A stretch of 54,758 nucleotides of DNA from Candidatus Zhuqueibacterota bacterium (GTDB lineage: Bacteria; Zhuqueibacterota; Zhuqueibacteria; Residuimicrobiales; Oceaniaggregativiventaceae). The first letter of the stretch is position 1. Each line of letters starts with the position of its first letter. The notes beneath the pieces were generated by a model. It ran no database searches and had not been told where the DNA came from. It worked only from the letters and a program-made list of their open reading frames with translations. Where the stretch lies: assembly GCA_014728085.1 (NCBI GenBank), contig WJMF01000030.1, forward strand, positions 1 to 54,758, read 5' to 3'. This document shows, in pieces, positions 34,024-43,186 of the stretch. Both the position numbers and the translations under genes were made by a program.

Positions 34024-35082
34024 TCAGGTATTTCGTTTAAGTTTGATCGTTTTCGCAACATTATTTATCAGTTCATTCAGGGTGCGGGGGTGAAGCAGCA
34101 AGTATCTTTGGGTATAACAGGTCGTCCAGCAGCCACGACATTGGGCGTATTGTTTTAATCTTTGTTGATAAGGCTTGCTTGAAAAGATATCTTCCAGGTC
34201 TTGTTCAAACAGATTACCGATGGGACCTCCCCAACAGAGATGAAGATCACCATTTTCCATGATGGTTGATCGTGTCATGGAAAATTTCGCCGCTACAAAC
34301 GGACATTCTGTGCTTTTTTGCTTTTCGATATAGGGTTTGATACCGCGAATATATGCATTGAGATTCAGAATATCCGGATTGCCATCCAAATAATCAAGGA
34401 GAGCGTCCACTCTTTTCCCTGGTATGAGTTTCAGGTCATCCTCTTCCCGTGTTGTACCGGTAAGATGATGATACATTCCGATAGTTGCTTTCCACCCTCT
34501 CGTTTTGATGTTTTCGACGAGTTCCGGAACTTGCTCCAGGTTTAAATTATTAATAACCACATTGGCATAAAGCAGAGATCTGCTGTTCTGGCGCATAGCA
34601 TTTATCATATCCATGTGTTCGAGCACTGTATCGGAAAAATTTTTAGCGCCTCTCAAATAGTCACCCAATGGCCCGGTTGCGTCGAGACTGGTTTGGATGT
34701 TAATATTGTTCGTCAGACAAACGTTGGCGATTTTTTTGATTTTAGCTGTTTCGTTGTACAGGCCGGTAACAAGGGTGGTGGCAACCGGGAAGAGATTTTT
34801 TGAGAGAACAAGAATAGGTATCAAATCCGGCACCAGAGTGGCTTCTCCTCCGGAGATGAAACCGATATGTGCACCGTATGCTTTTAATTTTTTAGCGATA
34901 AAACGAAATCGTTGCAAATCCATGCTTGCAGGAAGTGTTTGTCGTTCATAAACACTACATTGTTTACAGCGTTGTGTACAAAGCCTTGTCAGACGGATTT
35001 CCGTACTGGAGTTGAGCGGTTTGTTTTGGAAAAAATGCGACAAGCCTTTTCCTGACCGATATATCAAATTATCAGTGCGCAA
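34024..35082 (-). CDS. Radical SAM protein with SPASM-like C terminus
   Basis: A 352-residue enzyme whose 4Fe-4S cluster site is CTQRCKQC (Cys-x3-Cys-x2-Cys, about residues 35-42), followed by the SAM-contact motif ISGGEATL. A second cysteine cluster, CRGCWTTC, near residue 320 and an earlier CPFVAAKF/LCWGG pair suggest an auxiliary cluster of the SPASM/twitch kind. The reaction is unknown. TTG 35082 is supported by AAAGGA at eight bases, which overlaps the stop codon of the upstream GT2. The context of four GT2 genes points to glycan or lipid modification, but this is inference. Confidence 0.82.
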   Translation of the reverse strand: MRTDNLIYRSGKGLSHFFQNKPLNSSTEIRLTRLCTQRCKQCSVYERQTLPASMDLQRFRFIAKKLKAYGAHIGFISGGEATLVPDLIPILVLSKNLFPVATTLVTGLYNETAKIKKIANVCLTNNINIQTSLDATGPLGDYLRGAKNFSDTVLEHMDMINAMRQNSRSLLYANVVINNLNLEQVPELVENIKTRGWKATIGMYHHLTGTTREEDDLKLIPGKRVDALLDYLDGNPDILNLNAYIRGIKPYIEKQKSTECPFVAAKFSMTRSTIMENGDLHLCWGGPIGNLFEQDLEDIFSSKPYQQRLKQYAQCRGCWTTCYTQRYLLLHPRTLNELINNVAKTIKLKRNT

Positions 35083-35094
35083 AAACGAGTTCCT

Positions 35095-36285
35095 TTAACA
35101 GGTTTTATGTTTGGTTGTGGCTGTGTGTTGTCGTCCTTTCCAGGAAAAACGCCCGAATGTGCCGAACAGTCCCGCTATAACAACATAGGGTATTTGAATG
35201 AAAAACCATACCGGAAAATAGTCGAGTAGATCGAACCGCCGGAAATGGGAGGCGCTTTTCAAAGCGACGAGTCCCTCGATCAGGGCTTTTGCAAGAAAAC
35301 AAGAGATGATCAGCGACTGGTGCATACCGGTAATCAGAGCAAGGGGGACACCAATGAGAAGGGATGCATTGTTAATAAAAACGACGAAAAGATACAGGAA
35401 AAAGGGAAAATTGAGTTTGATCTGATAAGAACCATTGGATGCCCACCGTTTTCTCTGGTTGATAAAATCTCTTAGGGTCGGCTGGGGTTGAGAGGTGGTG
35501 TAAGATTTTCTGTCAGCTGCAAATACAGCTTTCCACCTTGTGGATTTTTGAATGAGCTGCAAGAGTAAAACATCGTCACCGGAAACTCGATGTGAAATTT
35601 TCGTATAACCCTTGACCTCTTTATAGGCTTTGTGACGATAGGCCAAATTTTGTCCCGAGGCAGCCAACGGTATGCCTAAATTGGCTGCTCCGGCATTCGC
35701 CCCCATAAGCTGTAAAAAATCAAAAGCCTGCAGGTTTTCCCACTTTGTCTGCTCTGATGCCTTTTGTCCGAATTGTGAAAAGCCAATGACAAAACCGATC
35801 TTATCGGTAAAATAGCTCACCATCGTTTCAATCCATTCGGGTTTAACCCGGCAATCTGCATCTGTGGAAAGGATGATTTCTCCATTTGCGTGTTTTACCG
35901 CTTGCTGCAATGCATATTTTTTGGGACTAAAGTTCGGCGGTGTTTCTTTTATATTGATTTGTTTTATAATTGAATGCTTTTTTTCAAATTGAGCCATAAT
36001 ATCAGTCGTTGTATCCGTAGAGCCGTCATTTGCAAGCAGAATCTGATAGCGGTTTTTATCATAAGTTTGATTTATAAGGTCGTCGAGAAGGGTTGCAATG
36101 ACCTTTTCTTCGTTTCTGGCTGCCACAACCACGGTCACTCTGTAGGGAAATTTGTTGGTTCCATTTTTCGGATAAAACAACCCGATGAGGAAAAAAAGGC
36201 CAATAAGGGAATATAAAACTGTAGAGGCCAGAATGATTTGAGCGATAATTTCCACCAGAGACCCAGCTCCTAGTTGGTTTTCCAT
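35095..36285 (-). CDS. Membrane GT2 glycosyltransferase, paralogue D of four
   Basis: A 396-residue processive-type GT2. One N-terminal helix precedes the catalytic domain with VVVAARNEEKVI, LANDGSTD, the DxD site STDADC, VSGDDVLLLQ and a QxxRW motif as NQRKRWAS. Three C-terminal helices follow. Between the first two sites it has FSPKKYAL, equivalent to TPKK or GKKxAL in this subfamily. Its start overlaps the end of paralogue C by 16 bases. Most similar by motif spacing to the three other GT2 genes in this array; sugar unknown. Confidence 0.86.
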   Translation of the reverse strand: MENQLGAGSLVEIIAQIILASTVLYSLIGLFFLIGLFYPKNGTNKFPYRVTVVVAARNEEKVIATLLDDLINQTYDKNRYQILLANDGSTDTTTDIMAQFEKKHSIIKQINIKETPPNFSPKKYALQQAVKHANGEIILSTDADCRVKPEWIETMVSYFTDKIGFVIGFSQFGQKASEQTKWENLQAFDFLQLMGANAGAANLGIPLAASGQNLAYRHKAYKEVKGYTKISHRVSGDDVLLLQLIQKSTRWKAVFAADRKSYTTSQPQPTLRDFINQRKRWASNGSYQIKLNFPFFLYLFVVFINNASLLIGVPLALITGMHQSLIISCFLAKALIEGLVALKSASHFRRFDLLDYFPVWFFIQIPYVVIAGLFGTFGRFSWKGRQHTATTKHKTC

Positions 36286-37367
36286 TCAAATTTTTTAAAT
36301 TGTCCCAGTGCTGCAAAGATAACAACATACGGAATATGTAATAGAAATGCGACCGGGAAATATTTTAAAAAATGCAATCGCTTCATGTGAAAGGCAAAGA
36401 CAAATAAAAGCATAAATTCTGCGATTGCCTTGACGGCCAGTGCCAGCGCGGGCAGTAATACGTGGCCCGTTAAGAGCATCCAGGGGAGGGTAAACAAAAG
36501 CAAAACATTGTAGAGATACAAAAGAACAAGTAGCGCTGTTTTTGTGATGGAGTAATGAAATCCTTTAGATGCATGCCGCAGGCGTTGATGATAAAACCGC
36601 TTAAAACTATCGATAAAACAGGTTGGTACCGCAGCACGGGGATCATAGGCATATTGAATGTTCCATTTTGTTTTGCCTTTTACTTGTTGCAGAAAAAGAT
36701 CATCATCTCCCGAAGCAAACATCTCTATTGATTTGAATCCATTTAGCTGAGTGAACACTTTTTTTCGATAGGCCAGGTTACGTCCGCTGCACGTTGCCGG
36801 CATTTTCCAGCCGGTCGTGGCAGCAGAAAGCGCAGCCAGGGCCAGTGAATCGAGGGCTTGCATATAATGCGACACTTTACGCAGTTGAGGATTTTCATAG
36901 GGCGAAAATCCGATCACCATCCCCGTTTGTGGTGAAAACCACCGCATCATTTGAGTTATCCAGCCAGGGGGCGGTACGCAGTCGGCATCGGTCAGAAGAA
37001 TAATTTCGCCTTTGGCTTTCTCAATCCCGAGAGCAATTGCTTGTTTTTTTGGTGAAATGAAATTGCGATTCGATGTACGGTAGACGGCTAATCGTTGCGG
37101 ATTCTTTTTCTCGGCAATATTTAAAACGGTTTCGGTACCATCTGTGGATTGATCATCGACGATGATGATATCATAAAGATGCCGCGGATAATCCTGTCTG
37201 AGCAATGCCGTCAACAATTCCCCTATATATTTGGCTTCATTGCGCGCAGCAACAACAATGGAGACTTGGGGTTGACGGGTATTATACGAACAGTTTGGTT
37301 TCTCAAGTCCGGCGAGGATAAAGATTAATCCTGCCGCATATAACAGAGACAACAGTAAAAAAAGCAT
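36270..37367 (-). CDS. Membrane GT2 glycosyltransferase, paralogue C of four
   Basis: A 365-residue GT2 with an N-terminal helix (residues 1-20), VSIVVAARNEAKYI, VDDQSTD, ISPKKQAIALGI, the metal site LTDADC, ASGDDDLFLQ and, in place of QxxRW, the variant HQRLRHAS with His for Trp. Three C-terminal helices close the protein. It begins nine bases after the stop of the Wzi-like gene, without a visible Shine-Dalgarno sequence, and overlaps paralogue D, so it is clearly in the same transcript. Confidence 0.86.
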   Translation of the reverse strand: MLFLLLSLLYAAGLIFILAGLEKPNCSYNTRQPQVSIVVAARNEAKYIGELLTALLRQDYPRHLYDIIIVDDQSTDGTETVLNIAEKKNPQRLAVYRTSNRNFISPKKQAIALGIEKAKGEIILLTDADCVPPPGWITQMMRWFSPQTGMVIGFSPYENPQLRKVSHYMQALDSLALAALSAATTGWKMPATCSGRNLAYRKKVFTQLNGFKSIEMFASGDDDLFLQQVKGKTKWNIQYAYDPRAAVPTCFIDSFKRFYHQRLRHASKGFHYSITKTALLVLLYLYNVLLLFTLPWMLLTGHVLLPALALAVKAIAEFMLLFVFAFHMKRLHFLKYFPVAFLLHIPYVVIFAALGQFKKFEWKTN

Positions 37368-37376
37368 ATCATGAAC

Positions 37377-38960
37377 TTAATAATTTATCGACAATTCAAA
37401 ACGAGCGATATGGTCAACAAATTGCTCACCCGCTATATTGTTTGCATTATCTGTATCCGAGTACGAATATGATATAGAGGCAAAAAAATCGCGCCGGATT
37501 TGATCTACAATTTTTAGGGTAAAGAGCCGTCTCCTTTCAATGATGCCTTGCAGAAATGACTTGCTAACACCCTCATCAGGTCTGGAAATCGTGTTAAAAT
37601 CGCCTTTGCCGTGCCGGACTTGTTCCATGGAGCCCTGAATTTGAACATCGCGATTGAGGCGATGGCTGACACGAGCGTAAACAACCTCAGAATTTGGTTT
37701 TGCCCAATGTCCGATTGGTTCTCCGGCATGCCGGTAGATATTGAGAGAGTCCCAATGGGTATACACATAGGGTTCGATGCGGGTATATTCAATACGCAGA
37801 TCGGTATTTTGAAGGGATAATGGATTCGCACATAGCCCTCCAAGGGTAAAGGCGAATTTATTGCCATAAAAGCGGGTAAGGTTTTGAGTCGTTGTCATAT
37901 CATCTATAAAAAATTCCGCATAAAGCGTCATGGCCGGCAGCGATGTCAGGGTGGCGTCGATACTCATCGCATTGTTGTCACGATCTCCCAGGTGGTGCTC
38001 AGCGACGTGGTATGGCATGATGGGATTCAGATACCCCAGCTCGATATCCCGTCCACCATAAATCAGGGTTTCAGTCGCGCCGAGATAAAATCCGGGTCGT
38101 ATTTTTATATCGAGACGGTGTGCAGCGAGGAATTTTGCGCCCAGATCATCCCTTAAAAACGCATGAAAGCTGGAAAAGGTAAAGCTGCTCATGCGGGTGC
38201 TGAGACGAAGCATGTCGACGGGTTTCATGTTGCCGGAGAGTGCCAGGTGTCCCCGGTAACCCGGTCCCCAGCTTTGACGATCCCGTCCGATTTGCACCCT
38301 AAGCCACGGTTTTTCGTAAACAAGATAGGCAATTGCCTGATCGCGAATCAGGTTGGAACCGGATACAACCGTTGGAGACCCCTGAGAGGGGTCGAACACT
38401 TCATCCTCTTCCTGGACATCATCTTTGCCTTTAATGATGGTATTGCGGGCCTGGCTGTAAAAACCAAGTTTTTGCCCAAGATGACCGCGTAAAATTCCGC
38501 CCAGCATGGTTTCCGAAAGGAGGGATTCTTCATTGTATTGATCGCTCCGGTTGACGATTACAGACTGAGCGGCGAGGGCATCGAGGTAAAAGAGGCTCTG
38601 TTTTTCACGATACTCGAGAAGATGGGGTTCTGAAGAGGATAAAAAAAGTTCGTCTGAAAAATCTGATTTCAACTGGTCGAATTGTCGCCAGTCTGTTCGG
38701 GAGAACTGATTCGGCTTGTTGCTGACGGCTTTTTCTATAGAGCGAATGATGGCTGAAAAGTTGGTTCGGCTCAGGGGCCGGGTACGCAGGTCATGAGTAG
38801 AAATGAGATTCATGGCTTCACACCGGTACAAAAAATCATAACCCCAGTAATTCAACGGAACGTTGACAGATTGACTTTCAAGCGTTGCGATGCGAAAAAG
38901 AAAGACGAGTAAAAAAATATATAGAAGACGATTCAACATAACCGGATCAAGTATATGCAT
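37377..38960 (-). CDS. Wzi-like outer-membrane beta-barrel (capsule assembly family)
   Basis: A 527-residue exported protein with a hydrophobic leader ending near LESQS. The remainder shows amphipathic strands with a GRDRQSWGPGYRGHLALSGN block (about residues 215-235), characteristic of capsule-assembly Wzi homologues, and ends in an aromatic residue (LSINY), a usual beta-barrel terminus. Wzi binds exported group 1 capsule at the cell surface; other members are simply outer-membrane glycan-associated barrels. Start is uncertain: ATG 38960 or ATG 38939, neither with a clear ribosome site. It lies between two GT2 genes, linking the array to the outer membrane. Confidence 0.7.
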   Translation of the reverse strand: MHILDPVMLNRLLYIFLLVFLFRIATLESQSVNVPLNYWGYDFLYRCEAMNLISTHDLRTRPLSRTNFSAIIRSIEKAVSNKPNQFSRTDWRQFDQLKSDFSDELFLSSSEPHLLEYREKQSLFYLDALAAQSVIVNRSDQYNEESLLSETMLGGILRGHLGQKLGFYSQARNTIIKGKDDVQEEDEVFDPSQGSPTVVSGSNLIRDQAIAYLVYEKPWLRVQIGRDRQSWGPGYRGHLALSGNMKPVDMLRLSTRMSSFTFSSFHAFLRDDLGAKFLAAHRLDIKIRPGFYLGATETLIYGGRDIELGYLNPIMPYHVAEHHLGDRDNNAMSIDATLTSLPAMTLYAEFFIDDMTTTQNLTRFYGNKFAFTLGGLCANPLSLQNTDLRIEYTRIEPYVYTHWDSLNIYRHAGEPIGHWAKPNSEVVYARVSHRLNRDVQIQGSMEQVRHGKGDFNTISRPDEGVSKSFLQGIIERRRLFTLKIVDQIRRDFFASISYSYSDTDNANNIAGEQFVDHIARFELSINY

Positions 38961-39023
38961 TGAATTTTTTGAAAATATATCAATTGAGGCTCAAAATTCA
39001 AAGGTCTTTTTTCGATCATCAGG

Positions 39024-40151
39024 TCAATTCGATAGCTTTCCCCTGCTATAGGATCGCTCTTTCCATTTATAACGGCCGATCATGCCGCTTATGGCGACAG
39101 GAGGTAAATAGAGGATCTGTAAACATTCTGCCAACAGGAAAGCTGACAGGCGAACGGGCTTTTCTATCTTTTTCAATGCATGGAATATAAGGCAGTAATC
39201 GGTTATCAGTTTAGTGCCTGCAAGCAGCATATAGGGCCACAACGGCAGTCCGAGCAGAAGGTGGAATGGAATTCCCAACAGTAAGGTGAAATAGACGATA
39301 AAACAGAACGACCCGATATATTTTATGTCCTTCCGGTATGCCCGGCTTTTTGATGCCCAGCGTATCCTTTGCCGAAAAAAACATCGCCAGGACGGACAGG
39401 GTTGAGTATAAACGATGGCATTGGAGTCTGTGAGAAAACGAATTTGATTTCCCGTTTCGCTGGCAATTTTTTGCAATAAAAGATCATCGTCACCGGAACC
39501 CCATGTTCCGATTTTATTAAATCCATTGATGGCTTGAAAGCTGTTTTTCCGGTAGGCAAAGTTTGCCCCATTGGCCAGAAAGGGCCTGTTCAGGCCGATA
39601 AATGCAGCGCCCGCAGCAACATACGCAAAGGAATCAAAGAATTCTATTTGAGTACGTAAACGATAATCGGCTTTAATCAGCAGCCAGGAAAGCACAGCGG
39701 CAACGTCAGGATTAAATCCGGATATCATGGTGGTGAGCCATTGGTCGGACATTGTGCAATCTGCATCGGTAGTCACGATAATTTCTGCAGAACTCGCTCT
39801 GATACCGGTTAAAATGGCTGCTTTTTTGGGGGTGATATCGCCCTGCAACGGCATGGATTCGAGATAACGGATCCGATTCGTGCGTTGAGCGAGTTGAATT
39901 GTCAATGGCTTTGTCTTGTCGCTGGAATCATCATCGACGACAATGATTTCATAACGGTTATGAGGATATCTTTGATCGGCCAGGTGGTGCAGGCAGGCCT
40001 CTATATGATCCTCTTCATTTCGGGCCGGTACGATTACGGCCACTGGCGGTTTTGCCGTTGAATGGCCGGGTCCCAGTCTTTTTAGACCTATATGCAATAA
40101 AAGAATAAAAAGGATATAAGACAGAATCAATGTAAAATAAAAAATAATCAT
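39024..40151 (-). CDS. Membrane GT2 glycosyltransferase, paralogue B of four
   Basis: A 375-residue enzyme with an N-terminal helix, VAVIVPARNEEDHI, VDDDSSD, ITPKKAAILTG, TTDADC, GSGDDDLLL and RQRIRWAS as the QxxRW-type acceptor motif. C-terminal helices start near residue 285. ATG 40151 is chosen; GTG 40157 is possible. It begins nine bases after the stop of the UPF0104 membrane protein, so the two are co-expressed. The four GT2 paralogues share all motifs in the same order and probably arose by duplication. Confidence 0.86.
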   Translation of the reverse strand: MIIFYFTLILSYILFILLLHIGLKRLGPGHSTAKPPVAVIVPARNEEDHIEACLHHLADQRYPHNRYEIIVVDDDSSDKTKPLTIQLAQRTNRIRYLESMPLQGDITPKKAAILTGIRASSAEIIVTTDADCTMSDQWLTTMISGFNPDVAAVLSWLLIKADYRLRTQIEFFDSFAYVAAGAAFIGLNRPFLANGANFAYRKNSFQAINGFNKIGTWGSGDDDLLLQKIASETGNQIRFLTDSNAIVYTQPCPSWRCFFRQRIRWASKSRAYRKDIKYIGSFCFIVYFTLLLGIPFHLLLGLPLWPYMLLAGTKLITDYCLIFHALKKIEKPVRLSAFLLAECLQILYLPPVAISGMIGRYKWKERSYSRGKLSN

Positions 40152-40159
40152 AGCCACTT

Positions 40160-41110
40160 TTACAATTTGGGACCATTCAAACGGCTTTTTAAAAGCAATA
40201 CCAGACCGAGCAGAGCCGGAATCAAAATATTGATCAGAAACAACAACAGCGAGGCATCAAAAGCCGCAGCGGCAACGACCTGGTAGCGGTGCAGATAAAA
40301 AATTGCTATACTTTCTCTCACGCCCAAATCGCCTATTGCATAGGGGAAAAAGATTTTAGTGGTCAGAATAGAAAAAGCAGTTATCAGGCTATCTGTGAAT
40401 TTGATTGAACTAAAAGCCATAATAAGAAGATTGAACTGAAAGGTAAAGGTAAGCACCAACAACAGCGAAAAAGTGCGCAAGGTTTTAGCTGTTTTTATTT
40501 CAATATAGTCTGTCGCCCGGACAAATTCTTTGAGTTTTTTATGTCTGGAGAAAAAGTTTTCAAATATCGTTTTATGTAAAAGATTTTTTACCCCTTGTGG
40601 GTTTCCAAGGAAACGATAGAGCAGAAAAAAAAGGATGGTTGTCATAAACAGCAATAACAGACAGAAGGGAGGGTGAATGAAAGTCCTAAAGTATAGAATC
40701 ATAGCGATGATCCCGGTTGAGAATACAATCGAGAGGGTGTATAATTTATCGATAAGCGTCAACCCCACCAGGCTGATTCGATGATTATCGCGGATAAAAA
40801 GAACCCGGGCGTATTCTCCCAGCCTGGCTGGTGTGACTATGCCCATTGTAAAACCGGCAAGAAGCGATAAAAGAATCTCTTTTCCCGGCGCCTTAACGTG
40901 TTGCCTGACCAGTGTTTCCCATTTTTTGTATTGACAGTAGATATTCAGCGGTAGCAAACCCGCGGCAACAAGTATGAGTTGAAAATTGGCATGATGAAAG
41001 GCAGAACGAATCTCACCCAAGTGGATTCGTTCTATCAAGAAAAAAAGAACAAAGAGAGTGAACAGAATTTTGAAAACAACAAGCGTTTTTTTTGCTGATA
41101 TTTTTGCCAC
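40160..41110 (-). CDS. UPF0104 / LPG-synthase-type transmembrane protein
   Basis: A 316-residue protein with about eight hydrophobic helices matching the membrane domain of lysylphosphatidylglycerol synthase (PF03706). The family motif is GFTMGIVTPARLGEYARVLFI. Stand-alone members accompany glycosyltransferases and are suspected lipid or glycolipid flippases; this role is inferred. I start at GTG 41110 (VAKISAKK), 16 bases after the methyltransferase stop; ATG 41194 would overlap that gene by 68 bases and add unrelated residues. Confidence 0.75.
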   Translation of the reverse strand: MAKISAKKTLVVFKILFTLFVLFFLIERIHLGEIRSAFHHANFQLILVAAGLLPLNIYCQYKKWETLVRQHVKAPGKEILLSLLAGFTMGIVTPARLGEYARVLFIRDNHRISLVGLTLIDKLYTLSIVFSTGIIAMILYFRTFIHPPFCLLLLFMTTILFFLLYRFLGNPQGVKNLLHKTIFENFFSRHKKLKEFVRATDYIEIKTAKTLRTFSLLLVLTFTFQFNLLIMAFSSIKFTDSLITAFSILTTKIFFPYAIGDLGVRESIAIFYLHRYQVVAAAAFDASLLLFLINILIPALLGLVLLLKSRLNGPKL

Positions 41111-41126
41111 AGAAAGCAGTTTCCGA

Positions 41127-41942
41127 CTAGGTTTTTTGTGCCATAATAAACCAGGTTGGATTGATGAAGCGATTGAACGCTCCGTTAGAATCATCAACAA
41201 GGTTTAGGAGTTTTGAATAGAGTCCAATAGTATTGAGAATTTGAATAATTTTCAAGTGCCAATTTCGATTCCATATGGAATGCGGCTGTTGTTGTGCGAA
41301 GGTTAAGGCTGCTTGATTTACGAATTTCCATTGCAAGCTGTTTTGTTTTAACAGCCGATCGAGCTGGTCGAGGGAGAACAATTCAGCATGATCTTGCTTG
41401 TCCGGCTCTGTTACCTGTAGCCATGAAGAGAGAAGAGTTTTTAGCGATTTTCGTTTTAATAAAGCGACAAAGGGCAATGAGTAGTGCGGATCACAGAGGA
41501 TATTCAGAAAAGCCAGGCGGTTTGGTGTGGAAAGGTATAGCCAGCCACCGGTCTTTAGTGAGCGACAGATCATGCTCATGGCCTTTGCCGGATTTTGAAT
41601 ATGTTCGATTACATCGACGAGCAGAGCCGCGTCGTAAACACCTGCTTTGATGTGTGCGGCATCGACACCTACAGGATGAAAGCAAATTCCGCTGTCGATC
41701 TTTTTTAAGAGTTCCGGCCGAATAAAAGGATCGTAGGCATCCACTCTGGCACCCTGACTCGTCAACAGAGCGGCGATTTTTCCACTACCGCATCCGGCGT
41801 CAATAATTCGGCTATTTTGAAGATGTATTTTCTTTTTTAGCAGATAAAGTACAAGTTTGCCGCGGTAATTCGCGTCGGCTTGATACTGATCCCACAATTT
41901 GTGCGATGTTGTTTTGCGGATTTGCTGCATTGATTCTACCAT
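41127..41942 (-). CDS. Class I SAM-dependent methyltransferase
   Basis: A 271-residue Rossmann-fold methyltransferase. Motif I is IIDAGCGSGKIAALL, the acidic ribose-binding residue is in DAYDPF, and motif IV/post-I is LLVDVIEHIQNPAKAM with a following GGWLYLSTPN. The order resembles UbiG/COQ3-like enzymes, but many glycan and lipid methyltransferases share it. A late basic and aromatic region (about 190-270) is likely to bind acceptor. ATG 41942 overlaps the end of GT2 paralogue A by seven bases. Confidence 0.85.
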   Translation of the reverse strand: MVESMQQIRKTTSHKLWDQYQADANYRGKLVLYLLKKKIHLQNSRIIDAGCGSGKIAALLTSQGARVDAYDPFIRPELLKKIDSGICFHPVGVDAAHIKAGVYDAALLVDVIEHIQNPAKAMSMICRSLKTGGWLYLSTPNRLAFLNILCDPHYSLPFVALLKRKSLKTLLSSWLQVTEPDKQDHAELFSLDQLDRLLKQNSLQWKFVNQAALTFAQQQPHSIWNRNWHLKIIQILNTIGLYSKLLNLVDDSNGAFNRFINPTWFIMAQKT

Positions 41943-43018
41943 TCAGTTTTGTAAAAAAAAGCCTTTGGTGCACAGATCAGATGATAAAGGGGGTAGATAA
42001 AATTCCACAGAAAAAAATCATAAAGCTTGAGAGGTTTATCCAGTCGATTAGAAATTTTTTTCAAAGCTGTATAATCGGCTATCCATTTTAGAATTAGAAA
42101 AAGTACGATTGCCTTATTTACAGCAATCCCAATGATAGCGCCTCCCCATAGTATCAGATTGGTGGTATGATAAAAAAGATAAACGATTTGAGTTTTGTTT
42201 TTGTATTGTTTTCCGGCGGAGAGATGACGGCTTTTCTGTTTGAAAAAGAGGCGCCACGAAGCAGGTCCCTGTGCGGGCATATGACTTTTCGGCTCGAATT
42301 GATATTTTAGCTGCAGATTGGTGCCAACGGCTATGGTTTGAAGGATAAAATCGTCGTCTCCGGAAAGCGTATCCGGCAGGAGGGTATAGCCTTTTATTTT
42401 ATTCAGGGCGTTTTCTGTTATGGCAATGTTCCTGCCGCAGGCCGTAACCGGATGATTGTGAGCAATAGACGCGGCGGAAACCAGAGCCGTTGCCATGCTG
42501 TCCAGGTGTAAAAAGCGGTTCAGGGTGCTGTTTGTGGAAACCTGGTATGAAAAACCGGCGATAGCACCGGTGGAATAATTGTATGCTTTTACTATCGTGC
42601 GTAACCAGGAGGGCGGAGGTGTACAATCGGAATCTGTATAGAGCACGAGCTCTCCGCGCACCTGTTGGATGGCGAGGTGTAAGGCTTCTTTTTTTGAGCT
42701 TTTCCATCCCAGGCTGTATTGTTTGGTAATAAAGGTCAGGTTATGGTATTGCTTTGAGGCTAAAGCCAGAATTTCGATGGTTTTATCTTTTGAGCCGTCA
42801 TCAACAACGATACACTCAAATTGATTCTTGTCATAGTCCTGCCTCAAACAGGCATTTAAACAGGTTTGAATGGTCTCTTGACTATCCCTGGTGGCGATAA
42901 CAATTGAAACAAAAGGTGTTTGTTTACCGTCATAAATTCTGGGTGATTTGATGATGCCCCAAATGAGATAGGAGACAATGCTCAGATAGATTATTGTAGA
43001 GATTACAAGAATTGTCAA
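41936..43018 (-). CDS. Membrane GT2 glycosyltransferase, paralogue A of four (first in the array)
   Basis: A 360-residue GT2 with N-terminal helix, VSIVIATRDSQETI, VDDGSKD, SSKKEALHLAI, the metal site YTDSDC (DSD), LSGDDDFIL and KQKSRHLSAG at the QxxRW position, again with His for Trp. I use TTG 43018: GGAG lies seven bases upstream and the start then aligns with the other three GT2 genes. The longer frame to 43072 has no ribosome site. The divergent gap to the transglycosylase gene is 168 bases. Confidence 0.85.
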   Translation of the reverse strand: MTILVISTIIYLSIVSYLIWGIIKSPRIYDGKQTPFVSIVIATRDSQETIQTCLNACLRQDYDKNQFECIVVDDGSKDKTIEILALASKQYHNLTFITKQYSLGWKSSKKEALHLAIQQVRGELVLYTDSDCTPPPSWLRTIVKAYNYSTGAIAGFSYQVSTNSTLNRFLHLDSMATALVSAASIAHNHPVTACGRNIAITENALNKIKGYTLLPDTLSGDDDFILQTIAVGTNLQLKYQFEPKSHMPAQGPASWRLFFKQKSRHLSAGKQYKNKTQIVYLFYHTTNLILWGGAIIGIAVNKAIVLFLILKWIADYTALKKISNRLDKPLKLYDFFLWNFIYPLYHLICAPKAFFYKTEW

Positions 43019-43186
43019 TTTATTACTCCGAATGCTGAATGCGAAAGTAAAAATTATCCTTACAATGCGCAAGAAATTTAATCAACAAAAATATTGTAAA
43101 AGGTTAAAAAAATTATTAAATTTTTTCAAGATCACTTTTATCTGCTAGTAAAAACGAGGTGGAAGAAATCAGGGGGAAAGGAGAAA

